From an uncultured Clostridia bacterium (lineage in GTDB: Bacteria; Bacillota; Clostridia; Oscillospirales; JAAYOS01): DNA of 48,912 nucleotides. The notes beneath the pieces are model-generated. The model ran no database searches. It worked only from the letters and a program-made list of their open reading frames with translations, and had not been told where the DNA came from. Where the stretch lies: positions 1-48,912 of the forward strand of contig CANRJS010000004.1 in NCBI GenBank assembly GCA_947631015.1, written 5' to 3'. The position numbers and the translations under genes are program-made. Below are positions 34,764 through 43,443 of the stretch, piece by piece (the stretch's first letter is position 1; the number at the start of each line of letters is the position of its first letter).

Positions 34764-36239
34764 ATGGACAGAACGAATAAGCCAAAGCTCGATCAGCGTC
34801 GGGCGCCTATCTACGAGGCGCTCGAAAACTTCCGTCAGATGCGCGTGGTCCCCTTCGACGTGCCCGGCCACAAGCGCGGGCGCGGCAATCCGGAGCTCAC
34901 CGCCTTCCTCGGCGAACAGTGCGTCTCGGTGGACGTAAACAGCATGAAGCCGCTCGACAACCTCAGCCACCCGATCTCGGTCATACGGGAGGCGGAAATG
35001 CTCGCGGCGGACGCGTTCGGCGCGAGCTACGCCTTCCTGATGGTCGGCGGCACGACGAGCGCCGTGCAGAGCATGCTGCTCTCCTCCTGCAAGCGCGGCG
35101 ACGAGATAATACTTCCCCGCAACGTCCACCGCAGCGTCATAAACGCTCTTGTGCTCTGCGGCGCGGTGCCGGTCTACGTCGACCCGGACGTTGACCGCAG
35201 GCTCGGCATATCCCTCGGCATGTGCCGGCGGGACGTTGCGCGGGCGATACGCGAACACCCGAACGCCGTTGCGGTGCTCGTCAACAACCCCACCTACTAC
35301 GGGATATGCAGCGACCTCCGCGCAATAGTCCGCATGGCACACGAGGCCGGGATGCTCTGCCTTGTCGACGAGGCGCACGGCACCCACTTCTACTTCGGCG
35401 ACGATATGCCGGTCTCGGCGATGGCCGCCGGCGCGGACATGAGCGCGGTGTCGATGCACAAGAGCGGCGGCAGCCTCACCCAGTCTAGCCTGCTTCTCAT
35501 TGGCCCGCAGATGTCGGTCGGCTACGTCCGTCAGATAATCAACCTCACCCAGACCACCTCCGCAAGCTACCTGCTGATGAGCAGTCTCGACATCAGCCGC
35601 CGCAACCTCGCCCTGCGTGGCAGGACGGTTTTTGCGCGCGTCGGCGAGATGGCGGAGTACGCCCGCGAGGAGATAAACGAGATAGGCGGCTACTACGCCT
35701 TCGGCAAGGAGCTCGTCAACGGCGACTCGGTATTTGCCTTCGACACCACCAAGCTCTCGGTCCATACCCGCGACATAGGGCTTGCCGGAATAGAGGTCTA
35801 TGACATTCTCCGCGACGAGTACGACATACAGATAGAATTCGGCGAGATAGGCAACATCCTCGCCTACCTCTCCATGGGCGACCGTCCGCAGGAGCTTGAA
35901 CGGCTAGTGAGCGCCCTTGCGGACATACGCCGCCGCTACCAGCGTTCCAGCATCGGCCTGCTCAGCCAGGAGTACATAGACCCGGAAGTCGTCATGAGCC
36001 CGCAGGACGCGTTCTATGCCCCGAAGCGCAGCGTCCCGCTCGAAAAGAGCGTGGGCGAGGTGTGCAGCGAATTCGTGATGTGCTACCCGCCGGGGATACC
36101 CATTCTCGCTCCGGGCGAGCGGATAACCTCCCAGATCCTCGACTACATCGAATACGCCCGCAGCAAGGGCTGCTCCCTCACCGGCCCGGAGGACCTTGCG
36201 ATAGAAAACATCAACATCGTTATCGGAGGTAAGAAATAA
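34764..36239 (+). CDS. speA: PLP-dependent arginine (or lysine/ornithine) decarboxylase
   Basis: A 491-residue fold-type I (aspartate aminotransferase-like) basic amino-acid decarboxylase of the short Orn/Lys/Arg family found in Firmicutes. Key parts: VPFDVPGHKRGRG near the start, GGTTSAVQS (cofactor phosphate), VDEAHGTHF (Asp that holds the pyridine ring) and SMHKSGGSLTQ with the PLP lysine at residue 233. The C-terminal small domain has YPPGIPILAPGE. GGGAAATGG precedes the ATG. Because speE and an agmatinase follow at once, the likely substrate is arginine, giving agmatine. Lysine is possible; the symbol is by context. It shares one base with the next gene (TAATG). Confidence 0.88.
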   Translation: MDRTNKPKLDQRRAPIYEALENFRQMRVVPFDVPGHKRGRGNPELTAFLGEQCVSVDVNSMKPLDNLSHPISVIREAEMLAADAFGASYAFLMVGGTTSAVQSMLLSSCKRGDEIILPRNVHRSVINALVLCGAVPVYVDPDVDRRLGISLGMCRRDVARAIREHPNAVAVLVNNPTYYGICSDLRAIVRMAHEAGMLCLVDEAHGTHFYFGDDMPVSAMAAGADMSAVSMHKSGGSLTQSSLLLIGPQMSVGYVRQIINLTQTTSASYLLMSSLDISRRNLALRGRTVFARVGEMAEYAREEINEIGGYYAFGKELVNGDSVFAFDTTKLSVHTRDIGLAGIEVYDILRDEYDIQIEFGEIGNILAYLSMGDRPQELERLVSALADIRRRYQRSSIGLLSQEYIDPEVVMSPQDAFYAPKRSVPLEKSVGEVCSEFVMCYPPGIPILAPGERITSQILDYIEYARSKGCSLTGPEDLAIENINIVIGGKK

Positions 36240-37114
36240 TGGATCTCTGGTTCAGCGAATTTCATACCCCGGACGTGAAGCACAGCATCAGGGTCACGCG
36301 CCACCTGTACAGCGGCAGGAGCGACTATCAGCAGATAGACGTGTTCGACACGCCCGAGTTCGGGCGCGTCCTCACGCTTGACGGAAGCGTCATGCTCACC
36401 GAGCGGGACGAGTTCATCTACGATGAGATGATAACCCACGTCCCGATGGCCGTCCACCCGAACATCCGGGACGTGCTCGTCATAGGTGCGGGAGACGGCG
36501 GCGTTGTCAAGGAGCTCACCCGCTACAGTCAGATACGCCGCATCGACCTCATAGAGATGGACCCGCAGGTGATCGAGGTCTGCCGCACCTACCTGCCCGA
36601 AAACGCGAGCCGGCTCGACGACGAGCGCGTGCATATCCGCTTTGAAAACGCGCTCCGCTCGATACGCCGAAGCAACGGCAACTACGACCTGATAATCGTC
36701 GACAGCACCGACCCCTTCGGCCCCGGCGAGGGACTTTTCACCCGCGAGTTCTACGGCAACTGCTTCAGCGCCCTCCGTCCGGACGGGATAATGGTCAACC
36801 AGCAGGGCAGCCCCTTCTACCGGCAGGACGCGGAGGCGATGCAGCGTAGCCACAAGCGCATCTACACGACCTTCCCGATAAGCCGGATATATCAGGCGCA
36901 CATCCCGACCTATGCGGCGGGCTACTGGCTCTTCGGCTTTGCGAGCAAGCGCTACCACCCGGTAGACGACCTGAACGCGGAGAAGTGGTCCTCCCTCGGG
37001 CTTGAGACACGCTACTACACGCCGCTCCTGCACGTCGGCTCGTTCTACCTCCCCGCATTCCTAGAAAACATGCTCCGCGAGGTGGAGCAGGACAATTCAC
37101 AGACTGTTCTCTGA
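36239..37114 (+). CDS. speE: Spermidine synthase (polyamine aminopropyltransferase)
   Basis: A 291-residue aminopropyltransferase that moves the aminopropyl group of decarboxylated SAM to putrescine or a related amine. Signature regions: SDYQQIDVFDTPEFGRVLTL, TERDEFIYDEMITHVP, VIGAGDGGVVKEL (the usual GGGDGG has become GAGDGG), IEMDPQVIEVCR and VDSTDPFGPGEGLF with the catalytic Asp. Length is normal. It is translationally coupled to the decarboxylase. No speD, whose product makes the donor, is in this window, so it may have another role or depend on a distant speD. Confidence 0.92.
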   Translation: MDLWFSEFHTPDVKHSIRVTRHLYSGRSDYQQIDVFDTPEFGRVLTLDGSVMLTERDEFIYDEMITHVPMAVHPNIRDVLVIGAGDGGVVKELTRYSQIRRIDLIEMDPQVIEVCRTYLPENASRLDDERVHIRFENALRSIRRSNGNYDLIIVDSTDPFGPGEGLFTREFYGNCFSALRPDGIMVNQQGSPFYRQDAEAMQRSHKRIYTTFPISRIYQAHIPTYAAGYWLFGFASKRYHPVDDLNAEKWSSLGLETRYYTPLLHVGSFYLPAFLENMLREVEQDNSQTVL

Positions 37115-37150
37115 GGCGGACGCTCCCGCCCCAATGAGCGAGGTATATCA

Positions 37151-38011
37151 ATGCTTGAGAAAAACGTAGAGACCTTCATCGGATGCACGAGCGAGTACCG
37201 TGACGCGCGGATAGTGCTGTACGGCGCGCCGTTTGACAGCACGACGAGCTTCCGCCCCGGCGCGCGCTTCGGCCCCTCCGCGATTCGTCACGAGAGCTTC
37301 GGCATCGAGACGTACAGCCCCTACCAGCTCCTCGACCTCGAGGGCTGCGCCGTGTTTGACAGCGGCGACATGGAGCTTCCCCTCGGCAGCGCGGAGGCGG
37401 CGCTTCGAGACATCGAGGAGCGCGCCGCGCTTATCGCGCGCGACGGGAAGCTGCCGTTCCTCCTCGGCGGCGAGCATCTGGTCACTCTCGGCGCGGTCCG
37501 CGCGCTCGCGGAGCTCTACCCCGACCTTCACATCGTACAGTTTGACGCCCACGCCGACCTGCGCGACGATTACCTCGGCGTGAAACTCAGCCATGCCTGC
37601 GTCATGCGCCGCGCGCACGACATTCTCGGGGACGGCCGAGTGCATCAGTTCTGCATCCGCAGCGGAGAGCGCACGGAGTTCGACTTTGCCGCGCGGCACA
37701 CCGACATGCACCCGTTCGGCTTCGACGGTCTCAAGGAGACTGTCGAGGAGCTTCGCAAAAGCGGCGCGCCGGTCTACCTCACGGTGGACATGGACTGCCT
37801 CGATCCCTCGGCCTTTCCCGGCACCGGCACCACCGAGGCGGGCGGCGTCACGTTCCGCGAACTGCTCTCGGCCGTGCTCGAGGTATGCCGCTGCCGCGTA
37901 GTGGGCGCGGACATCAACGAGCTTGCGCCGACGCTTGACCCGAGCGGCGTGTCCACCGCGACGGCATGCAAGCTCCTGCGCGAGATGCTTCTCGCACTCT
38001 TAAATCGCTGA
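37151..38011 (+). CDS. speB: Agmatinase-type ureohydrolase
   Basis: A 286-residue Mn-dependent ureohydrolase of the arginase/agmatinase family. The di-manganese ligands are in GGEH (about residue 113), DAHADLRDDY, SHAC and DMDCLDPSAFPGTGT. It probably hydrolyses agmatine to putrescine and urea, given the decarboxylase and spermidine synthase upstream. An alternative is hydrolysis of an aminopropyl-agmatine intermediate to spermidine, which would suit the carboxyspermidine-type enzymes next in the operon. The gap to speE is 36 bases. No arginase-specific feature was relied on. Confidence 0.9.
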   Translation: MLEKNVETFIGCTSEYRDARIVLYGAPFDSTTSFRPGARFGPSAIRHESFGIETYSPYQLLDLEGCAVFDSGDMELPLGSAEAALRDIEERAALIARDGKLPFLLGGEHLVTLGAVRALAELYPDLHIVQFDAHADLRDDYLGVKLSHACVMRRAHDILGDGRVHQFCIRSGERTEFDFAARHTDMHPFGFDGLKETVEELRKSGAPVYLTVDMDCLDPSAFPGTGTTEAGGVTFRELLSAVLEVCRCRVVGADINELAPTLDPSGVSTATACKLLREMLLALLNR

Positions 38012-38060
38012 AACCGCAACTTTCGCCGCCTCCCGCGGCATACGAAAAAGGAGAATCGCT

Positions 38061-39323
38061 ATGAGCAAGGTACTGGTCATCGGCTGCGGCGGAGTTGCCT
38101 CCGTCGCTATTCGCAAGTGCTGTACTGCGGACAACGTGTTTACCGACATGTGCATCGCGAGCCGCACGAAATCGAAGTGCGACGCGCTCGCGCGCGACCT
38201 CGAGGGCACGACCCGCACAAGGATAACCACCCGGCAGGTAGACGCGGACAACGTGGACGAGCTTGTCGCGCTGATAAGCGACTATCGCCCCGACCTCGTC
38301 ATGAATATCGCTCTCCCCTATCAGGACCTCACTATAATGGAGGCCTGCCTGCAGTGCGGCGTGAACTATATGGACACCGCAAACTACGAGCCGGAGGACA
38401 CGAGCGACCCCGCGTGGCGCGCCGTCTACGAGAAGCGCTGCCGTGAGGCGGGATTCTCCGCATACTTCGATTACAGCTGGCAGTGGGCGTACCGCGAGCG
38501 CTTCGAGAAGGCCGGTCTTGTCGCCCTGCTCGGCTGCGGCTTCGACCCCGGCGTGACACAGGCGTACTGCGCCTACGCAAAGAAGCACGAGTTTGACACG
38601 ATAGATACCATCGACATCCTCGACTGCAACGGCGGCGACCACGGCTATCCGTTCGCCACGAATTTCAACCCGGAGGTGAACCTCCGCGAGGTCAGCGCCC
38701 CCGGCAGCTACTGGGAAAACGGACGGTGGGTCGAGATACCCGCCATGTCGATAAAGCGCGAGTATGACTTCGACGGCGTCGGCATGAAGGACATGTACCT
38801 CCTGCATCACGAGGAGATAGAGTCCCTCGCTCTGAACATCCCGGAGGCGAGGCGGATACGCTTCTTTATGACATTCGGGCAGAGCTACCTCACCCACATG
38901 AATTGCCTCGAGAACGTCGGTATGCTCTCCACCGAGCCGGTTATGTTCGAGGGGCGCGAGATAGTGCCGATAAAGTTCCTGAAGGCTCTCCTGCCCGACC
39001 CCGCGAGCCTCGGCCCGCGCACCGTCGGCAAGACGAACATCGGCTGCATCTTCACCGGAAAGAAGGACGGCGCAGACAAGACCTACTACATCTACAACGT
39101 CTGCGACCATCAGGAGTGCTACCGCGAGGTAAAGAGCCAGGCGATAAGCTACACCACCGGCGTTCCCGCAATGTGCGGCGCGCTGATGCTGCTTACCGGA
39201 AAGTGGAACACCGTGGGCGTCCACACCGTCGAGGAGTTCGACCCCGACCCGTTCCTCGACGCGCTCGACAAATACGGCCTGCCGCGCCGTGAGAACAGAG
39301 CCCCCCGGCTCGTGGAGGACTGA
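38061..39323 (+). CDS. Carboxynorspermidine/carboxyspermidine dehydrogenase (saccharopine dehydrogenase family)
   Basis: A 420-residue NADPH-dependent enzyme. The Rossmann start is KVLVIGCGGVASVAIRKC, followed by CIASRTKSKCDALA and LALPYQDLTIMEACLQCGVNY-type strands, as in Lys1/CASDH proteins. It would condense aspartate semialdehyde with putrescine (or agmatine) and reduce the product to the carboxy-polyamine. GFDPGVTQAYCAYAKKHEFD and CDHQECYREVKSQAISYTTG are typical CASDH regions. GGAGAATCGCT precedes the ATG. The next gene encodes the matching decarboxylase, which makes this assignment firm. Confidence 0.9.
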   Translation: MSKVLVIGCGGVASVAIRKCCTADNVFTDMCIASRTKSKCDALARDLEGTTRTRITTRQVDADNVDELVALISDYRPDLVMNIALPYQDLTIMEACLQCGVNYMDTANYEPEDTSDPAWRAVYEKRCREAGFSAYFDYSWQWAYRERFEKAGLVALLGCGFDPGVTQAYCAYAKKHEFDTIDTIDILDCNGGDHGYPFATNFNPEVNLREVSAPGSYWENGRWVEIPAMSIKREYDFDGVGMKDMYLLHHEEIESLALNIPEARRIRFFMTFGQSYLTHMNCLENVGMLSTEPVMFEGREIVPIKFLKALLPDPASLGPRTVGKTNIGCIFTGKKDGADKTYYIYNVCDHQECYREVKSQAISYTTGVPAMCGALMLLTGKWNTVGVHTVEEFDPDPFLDALDKYGLPRRENRAPRLVED

Positions 39324-39327
39324 CGTA

Positions 39328-41841
39328 ATGTCATACACCACCGAAGACCGCGCCGCCGCGTCCGTCTCCGCCGACCCGCTCGACGAGTTCATCGAGCGCT
39401 GCCGCAGAGCTGTCCGCTCGGACGGGCGTTCCCCCGTCGAACGGCTTGCGGAAAGCTGTGACGACTTTATCGCGCTGTGCGGCGCTCACCCCGACATTCC
39501 GCGCCGTCTGCGCGCGCGGATAGCCGAGGAAAGGCGCGCGGCGTCCGAGGCGGCGCCGCAGGGAGCGGACGAGCCGTGCGGCGCCGCCTGCTCCGACGGT
39601 TCCGGCCCTCCGCCCGATGTAATCGGTGGAGCCGACCGCGCCTTCGGCGCGTTCTACGCGCAGGACGACCCGGACGGCGACGCGTTTCTCGACCTCTCCG
39701 CCTCCAGCGCAGGGCGCTTCGGAGGGCTCTCCGAAAACGCCACCCCGGCGGAGATGCTCGGGTACCTTTTCAACAACCGCGACCCCGCCATTGCCGACCG
39801 GCGGGAATACATCCTCTCCCTGCTCGAGGCGAGCTGGGACGAGTACGACATAGCTTCCTATTACAAGCACGTCGCGCGGTATCTCGCGCGCGAATACGGC
39901 GAGCCGGGCAAGTACTACCCGTTCTCCCCCGCCGTCTCGCCCGAGGACGAACCGGAGCTGAAGGATCCAATGTATGAGACTGTGACGCGCGGCGGCGCGC
40001 GTATGCGGGTCATGTTTGACCCGGAAGAATTTTCCGGCGAGGAGGACATGCGGCGCTACTCGCAGGTGATGCGAATGGGCTACGTCGCTCTCAGCCACTA
40101 CTCCTCCCGCTTTCTTTTCGCCCCGCAGGGGGAGACGGCGGCGGGGTTTTTCCGCGCGCTCGGTGAAGACATCATAAGGAACGTGCCCACAAAGAACGTG
40201 CGCGCCATGCGCGAGCTGCCCCTTCCGGAGACCGCGCAGGAGATCGTGAACCGCTTCGGAGACGCCGAGACCGTCCGCTGGATACTCGACCACATACACC
40301 TTCAGGTCGAGGCGCACGAGCGCAGCACCTCGCCGTGGGGATATGTAGACGGCGACACGGCGGCGGGCGGCGTTCCCGGCCCGGACAAGCTCCTGCTGCA
40401 GTCTATGTCCTCCGCCGCCGCGATACGCGGCGCCGGCGAACTTGCGGCGGCGCGGGCGAGCCTCAAGCGCGCGGCGGCGCGCGAGGCGTCGGAGTTCTTC
40501 CGCGGCAGTGCGCACGGCTCCGACGCGGCAATGGCCGGCCTTGAAAGCGACATAAGCGGCGAACCGCCGCTCCCCTCCGGCGGAGACGCCGCGCGCGAGC
40601 CTCACTGGGCGGAGGCGGGACGGATATATCGCGGCGGCGAGAGCCGCCCCGCGTTCGCGGGGCTCCACGGCGCCGACCCGTGGGATCTCTTTCGGGACCT
40701 CCCCACGCCCTGCTTCATACTCGACGAGGAGCGGATACGCGAAAACTGCGAGCTGCTCCGGGGGATCTCCGAGCGGAGCGGGTGCAAACTGCTCCTTGCG
40801 CAGAAGGCGTTCTCTAACTACGACCTCTATCCCATGATGGCTCCGTATCTCTCCGGCACGACCGCGAGCGGGCTCTACGAGGCGCGGCTCGGCCGCGAGG
40901 AGCTTCCCTCAAAGGAGGTACACGTCTACTCGCCCGCCTACCGTCCCGGCGAGATAGACGAGATAATCCGATATGCCGACCACATTGTCTTCAACTCCCA
41001 CCACGAGCTGAGGAACTACGCAAAGCGCGCGCACGACGCTGGTCTGAGCGTCGGCCTTCGCGTGAACCCCGAGTGCTCCACACAGTCTCAGGGCTCGCCC
41101 TACGACCCCTGCGGCCCTCACAGCCGCCTCGGCGTGACGCGCGAAAACTTTGACCTCACCGTGGACGGCAGCCTTCTCCGCTATGTCGACGGGCTGCATA
41201 TCCACACCCTCTGCGAGCAGAATTCGGACGCGCTCGAGCTCACCCTTGCGGCGCTCGAGGAGAAGTTCGGGGACGTTCTGCGCCGAGTGAAGTGGGTAAA
41301 CCTCGGCGGCGGCCACCTCATAACGAAGCCCGGCTACGACATCGATCGCTTCGAGCGCTGTGTCCGCCGTCTGCGCGAGACCTACGGCGTGGAAGTGTAC
41401 GCGGAGCCCGGCGAGGCGTGGGTGTATAACGCGGGCTACTTCGCCTCCCGCGTGCTCGACGTCATAGACGACGGGCTCGACTGCATCGCCGTGCTTGATT
41501 CGAGCGCCGCCTGCCACACCCCCGACGTTATCGAGATGCCTTACAAGCCGCCGATGTACAACGAGTCTGAGAACGGCGGGCCGGTGCGCTGCCGCTTCGG
41601 CGGATGCAGCTGCCTCGCCTCGGACAGCTTCGGCAAGTACGACCTGAAGGTGCGGCCCGGGATAGGCGAGCTCGTCCTTTTCGGGGACATGGCGCAGTAC
41701 ACCACCTGCAAGACAAACACCTTCAACGGCATACCGCTCCCCTCGATATACCTCCTTCGCGCGGACGGGAGCATCGACACTCTCGCGGAGTTTGGCTATG
41801 ACGACTTTCGCTGCCGGCTCGGACGCCGCAAGGACAAATAG
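39328..41841 (+). CDS. nspC: Carboxy(nor)spermidine decarboxylase with a 440-residue N-terminal extension
   Basis: An 837-residue protein. Residues about 450-837 are a complete NspC-type PLP decarboxylase (fold III): DLPTPCFILDEERIRENC, the PLP lysine in LLLAQKAFSNYD (about 493), LRVNPECSTQSQGSPYDPCG, the HIHTLCEQ block, GGGHLITKPGYD and CFGGCSCLASD-like C-terminal region (here CRFGGCSCLASD). It removes CO2 from carboxyspermidine. Residues 1-445 are not part of any NspC I know: helical, acidic, with ADRREYILSLLEASWDEYDI, TRGGARMRVMFDPEEF and TAQEIVNRFGDAETVRWILD. No stop, promoter or ribosome site separates them. Start ATG is preceded by GGAGG and lies five bases after the dehydrogenase. Confidence 0.88.
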   Translation: MSYTTEDRAAASVSADPLDEFIERCRRAVRSDGRSPVERLAESCDDFIALCGAHPDIPRRLRARIAEERRAASEAAPQGADEPCGAACSDGSGPPPDVIGGADRAFGAFYAQDDPDGDAFLDLSASSAGRFGGLSENATPAEMLGYLFNNRDPAIADRREYILSLLEASWDEYDIASYYKHVARYLAREYGEPGKYYPFSPAVSPEDEPELKDPMYETVTRGGARMRVMFDPEEFSGEEDMRRYSQVMRMGYVALSHYSSRFLFAPQGETAAGFFRALGEDIIRNVPTKNVRAMRELPLPETAQEIVNRFGDAETVRWILDHIHLQVEAHERSTSPWGYVDGDTAAGGVPGPDKLLLQSMSSAAAIRGAGELAAARASLKRAAAREASEFFRGSAHGSDAAMAGLESDISGEPPLPSGGDAAREPHWAEAGRIYRGGESRPAFAGLHGADPWDLFRDLPTPCFILDEERIRENCELLRGISERSGCKLLLAQKAFSNYDLYPMMAPYLSGTTASGLYEARLGREELPSKEVHVYSPAYRPGEIDEIIRYADHIVFNSHHELRNYAKRAHDAGLSVGLRVNPECSTQSQGSPYDPCGPHSRLGVTRENFDLTVDGSLLRYVDGLHIHTLCEQNSDALELTLAALEEKFGDVLRRVKWVNLGGGHLITKPGYDIDRFERCVRRLRETYGVEVYAEPGEAWVYNAGYFASRVLDVIDDGLDCIAVLDSSAACHTPDVIEMPYKPPMYNESENGGPVRCRFGGCSCLASDSFGKYDLKVRPGIGELVLFGDMAQYTTCKTNTFNGIPLPSIYLLRADGSIDTLAEFGYDDFRCRLGRRKDK

Positions 41842-41865
41842 CGGCGTCAACAGATACATATAAAA

Positions 41866-41903
41866 CCGCGTCCGCCGCGGGAAGCTCCCGCCGGCGGACG
41901 CGG
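41866..41903 (+). terminator. GC-rich hairpin after the decarboxylase
   Basis: An 11-bp stem, CCGCGTCCGCC with GGCGGACGCGG, with an inner CGGGA/TCCCG stem, followed by ATAAAAC. There is no T run, so it may only attenuate transcription into the next gene. Confidence 0.4.
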
Positions 41904-41938
41904 ATAAAACACAGACATATAAATACGGAGGGAAATTT

Positions 41939-42883
41939 ATGGCAGACAGATACTTCAAGGGACGCACTCCGCGCGGCAGGATAAGCACCTCCACGCACGA
42001 GCTCGTCGTCAAGTTCGGCCATCGCGCCGCGTTCGACGCATTTGCGGAGGCGGGCTTCGAAGCGCTCGACTACGGTATGTTCCACCTCCCGCCGGAGGGC
42101 GACCTCTTCGCCCGTGCCGACGAGGAAGTCTTTGCGGAGTATTTCCGCGAGGTGAAGAAGCTCGCGGACGAGCGCGGACTGTGGATATACCAGTGCCACG
42201 CCCCGTTCCCGCTCAAGGTCTACGACGACGCGCGCGACCCCGCGCTGCTGAAGTGTGCGATACGCTCGATTTACGCCTCCGCGTACATGGAGTGTCCGTA
42301 CATAGTCATACATCCGGCGATGCACCCGAGCTTCATCTACGGCGGGAACCTCGAAGAGTGCCGCCGCTCCAACTTCGAGTTCTATGAGGCGATGTTCCCC
42401 GCTCTCCGCGACACCGGCGTGACCCTCTGCATCGAGAATATGTTCGCCTCCGACCCGGACACGCACAAGCTCGTGCCGACTACCTGCTCCTCCGCCGCGC
42501 AGATGATAGACTTCATCGACACGCTGAACGGCATGTGCGGCGAGAAGCGCTTCGCCGCATGCCTTGACACCGGCCACGCCGCCATCTCCGGCAGTGGGCC
42601 CGCGAACATGCTCCGCGAGCTTGGAGAGAGAACGGTCACGCTCCACGTCCACGACAACGACGGGCTTTCCGACCGCCACCAGATACCCGGCATCGGCCGC
42701 CTCAACTGGGAGGAGTTCTGCCGCGCCATGAGCGACGTCGGCTACACCGGAACGTTCAACTTCGAGGCGGACACCTTCTACAACCAGTGGCAGAGCCCGA
42801 TTTACGACTACGGCGTCGCGAAGGCTGCGGCCGCCGCGCTGTGCGCCGTAGGCAAGTCCATACTTAGTTTTCGCGGGGAATAG
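41939..42883 (+). CDS. Xylose isomerase-like TIM-barrel protein
   Basis: A 314-residue AP-endonuclease-2/xylose-isomerase-like barrel. Metal-site residues are seen at the strand ends: QCHAPF, VIHPAMHP, CIENMF (Glu), CLDTGHAAISG (Asp, His), LHVHDNDGLSDRHQIPG (His, Asp) and NFEADTFY (Glu). These proteins isomerise or epimerise sugars and inositol derivatives, or act as hydrolases. GGAGGG precedes the ATG. It ends before a strong terminator and begins 97 bases after the decarboxylase, so it may be the last gene of the polyamine operon. A polyamine link is position only. Confidence 0.85.
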   Translation: MADRYFKGRTPRGRISTSTHELVVKFGHRAAFDAFAEAGFEALDYGMFHLPPEGDLFARADEEVFAEYFREVKKLADERGLWIYQCHAPFPLKVYDDARDPALLKCAIRSIYASAYMECPYIVIHPAMHPSFIYGGNLEECRRSNFEFYEAMFPALRDTGVTLCIENMFASDPDTHKLVPTTCSSAAQMIDFIDTLNGMCGEKRFAACLDTGHAAISGSGPANMLRELGERTVTLHVHDNDGLSDRHQIPGIGRLNWEEFCRAMSDVGYTGTFNFEADTFYNQWQSPIYDYGVAKAAAAALCAVGKSILSFRGE

Positions 42884-42913
42884 TTCAGAGCCGCATTCTC
42901 TGCGAGGCTAAGA

Positions 42914-42954
42914 AAAACCGGAGCCGGTGCGCTTTGCGTACCGGCTCCGGTTTT
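42914..42954 (+). terminator. Bidirectional terminator between convergent genes
   Basis: A perfect 15-bp stem (AAAACCGGAGCCGGT with ACCGGCTCCGGTTTT) followed by GTTTCC, and A-rich on the other side. It serves the TIM-barrel gene and the rrf2 gene. Confidence 0.85.
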
Positions 42955-42971
42955 GTTTCCGCGCCGCGAGA

Positions 42972-43382
42972 TCACGGCGCGTTCTTTTCCAGAAGATCTT
43001 TCAGCGTGATATTGCCGAAGAAGTCGTCTATCGTTTCATAGAAGCTTTTCCACATGGCGAGCGTCCTGCATTCCGCCGCTCTCGGACAGGGTGCCGCCCC
43101 GCCCTTCAGACAGGCGACCGGCGCGAGGTCCCCTTCGGTGAGCCGCAGTACGTCAACGACGGCGATACTGCCCGGCTCTCCCGTGAAGCGGTAGCCGCCG
43201 CCCTTGCCGTGGACGCCCTCGACGTACCCCGCCGCCACGAGCGACGGCAGTATCCGCTCGATGTACTTGAGGGATATTCCCTGCCTTTCCGCGACCTCCT
43301 TCATCGGAACATACCCGCTCTCCCGCCGCTCGGCGAGGTCGAGCAGGACGCGGAGCGCATACCGCCCCCTTGTGGAAATCAT
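42972..43382 (-). CDS. Rrf2-family transcriptional regulator
   Basis: A 136-residue winged-helix repressor of the Rrf2/IscR/CymR family. The N-terminal part has STRGRYALRVLLDLAERRES and the recognition helix region AERQGISLKYIERILPSLVA, with the wing GGGYRFTG. The effector region has three cysteines, ACLKGGAAPCPRAAEC (spacing 7 and 5), similar to but not identical with the IscR iron-sulfur site. It lies just downstream of metY, and a palindromic Rrf2-type site lies in the metY promoter, so autoregulation of this sulfur operon is likely. ATG 43382 is used; TTG 43388 has a better-placed AAGGAG. Confidence 0.92.
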   Translation of the reverse strand: MISTRGRYALRVLLDLAERRESGYVPMKEVAERQGISLKYIERILPSLVAAGYVEGVHGKGGGYRFTGEPGSIAVVDVLRLTEGDLAPVACLKGGAAPCPRAAECRTLAMWKSFYETIDDFFGNITLKDLLEKNAP

Positions 43383-43443
43383 CGCCAAAGCTTTTTCTCC
43401 TTCCGTCACATTCGGCGCGGAATCCTCTCCGCGCGCCGAGATC

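Noticed and set aside
41866..41903. Riboswitch upstream of the TIM-barrel gene
   Set aside because: Only one simple hairpin is present; no conserved aptamer pattern is recognisable.
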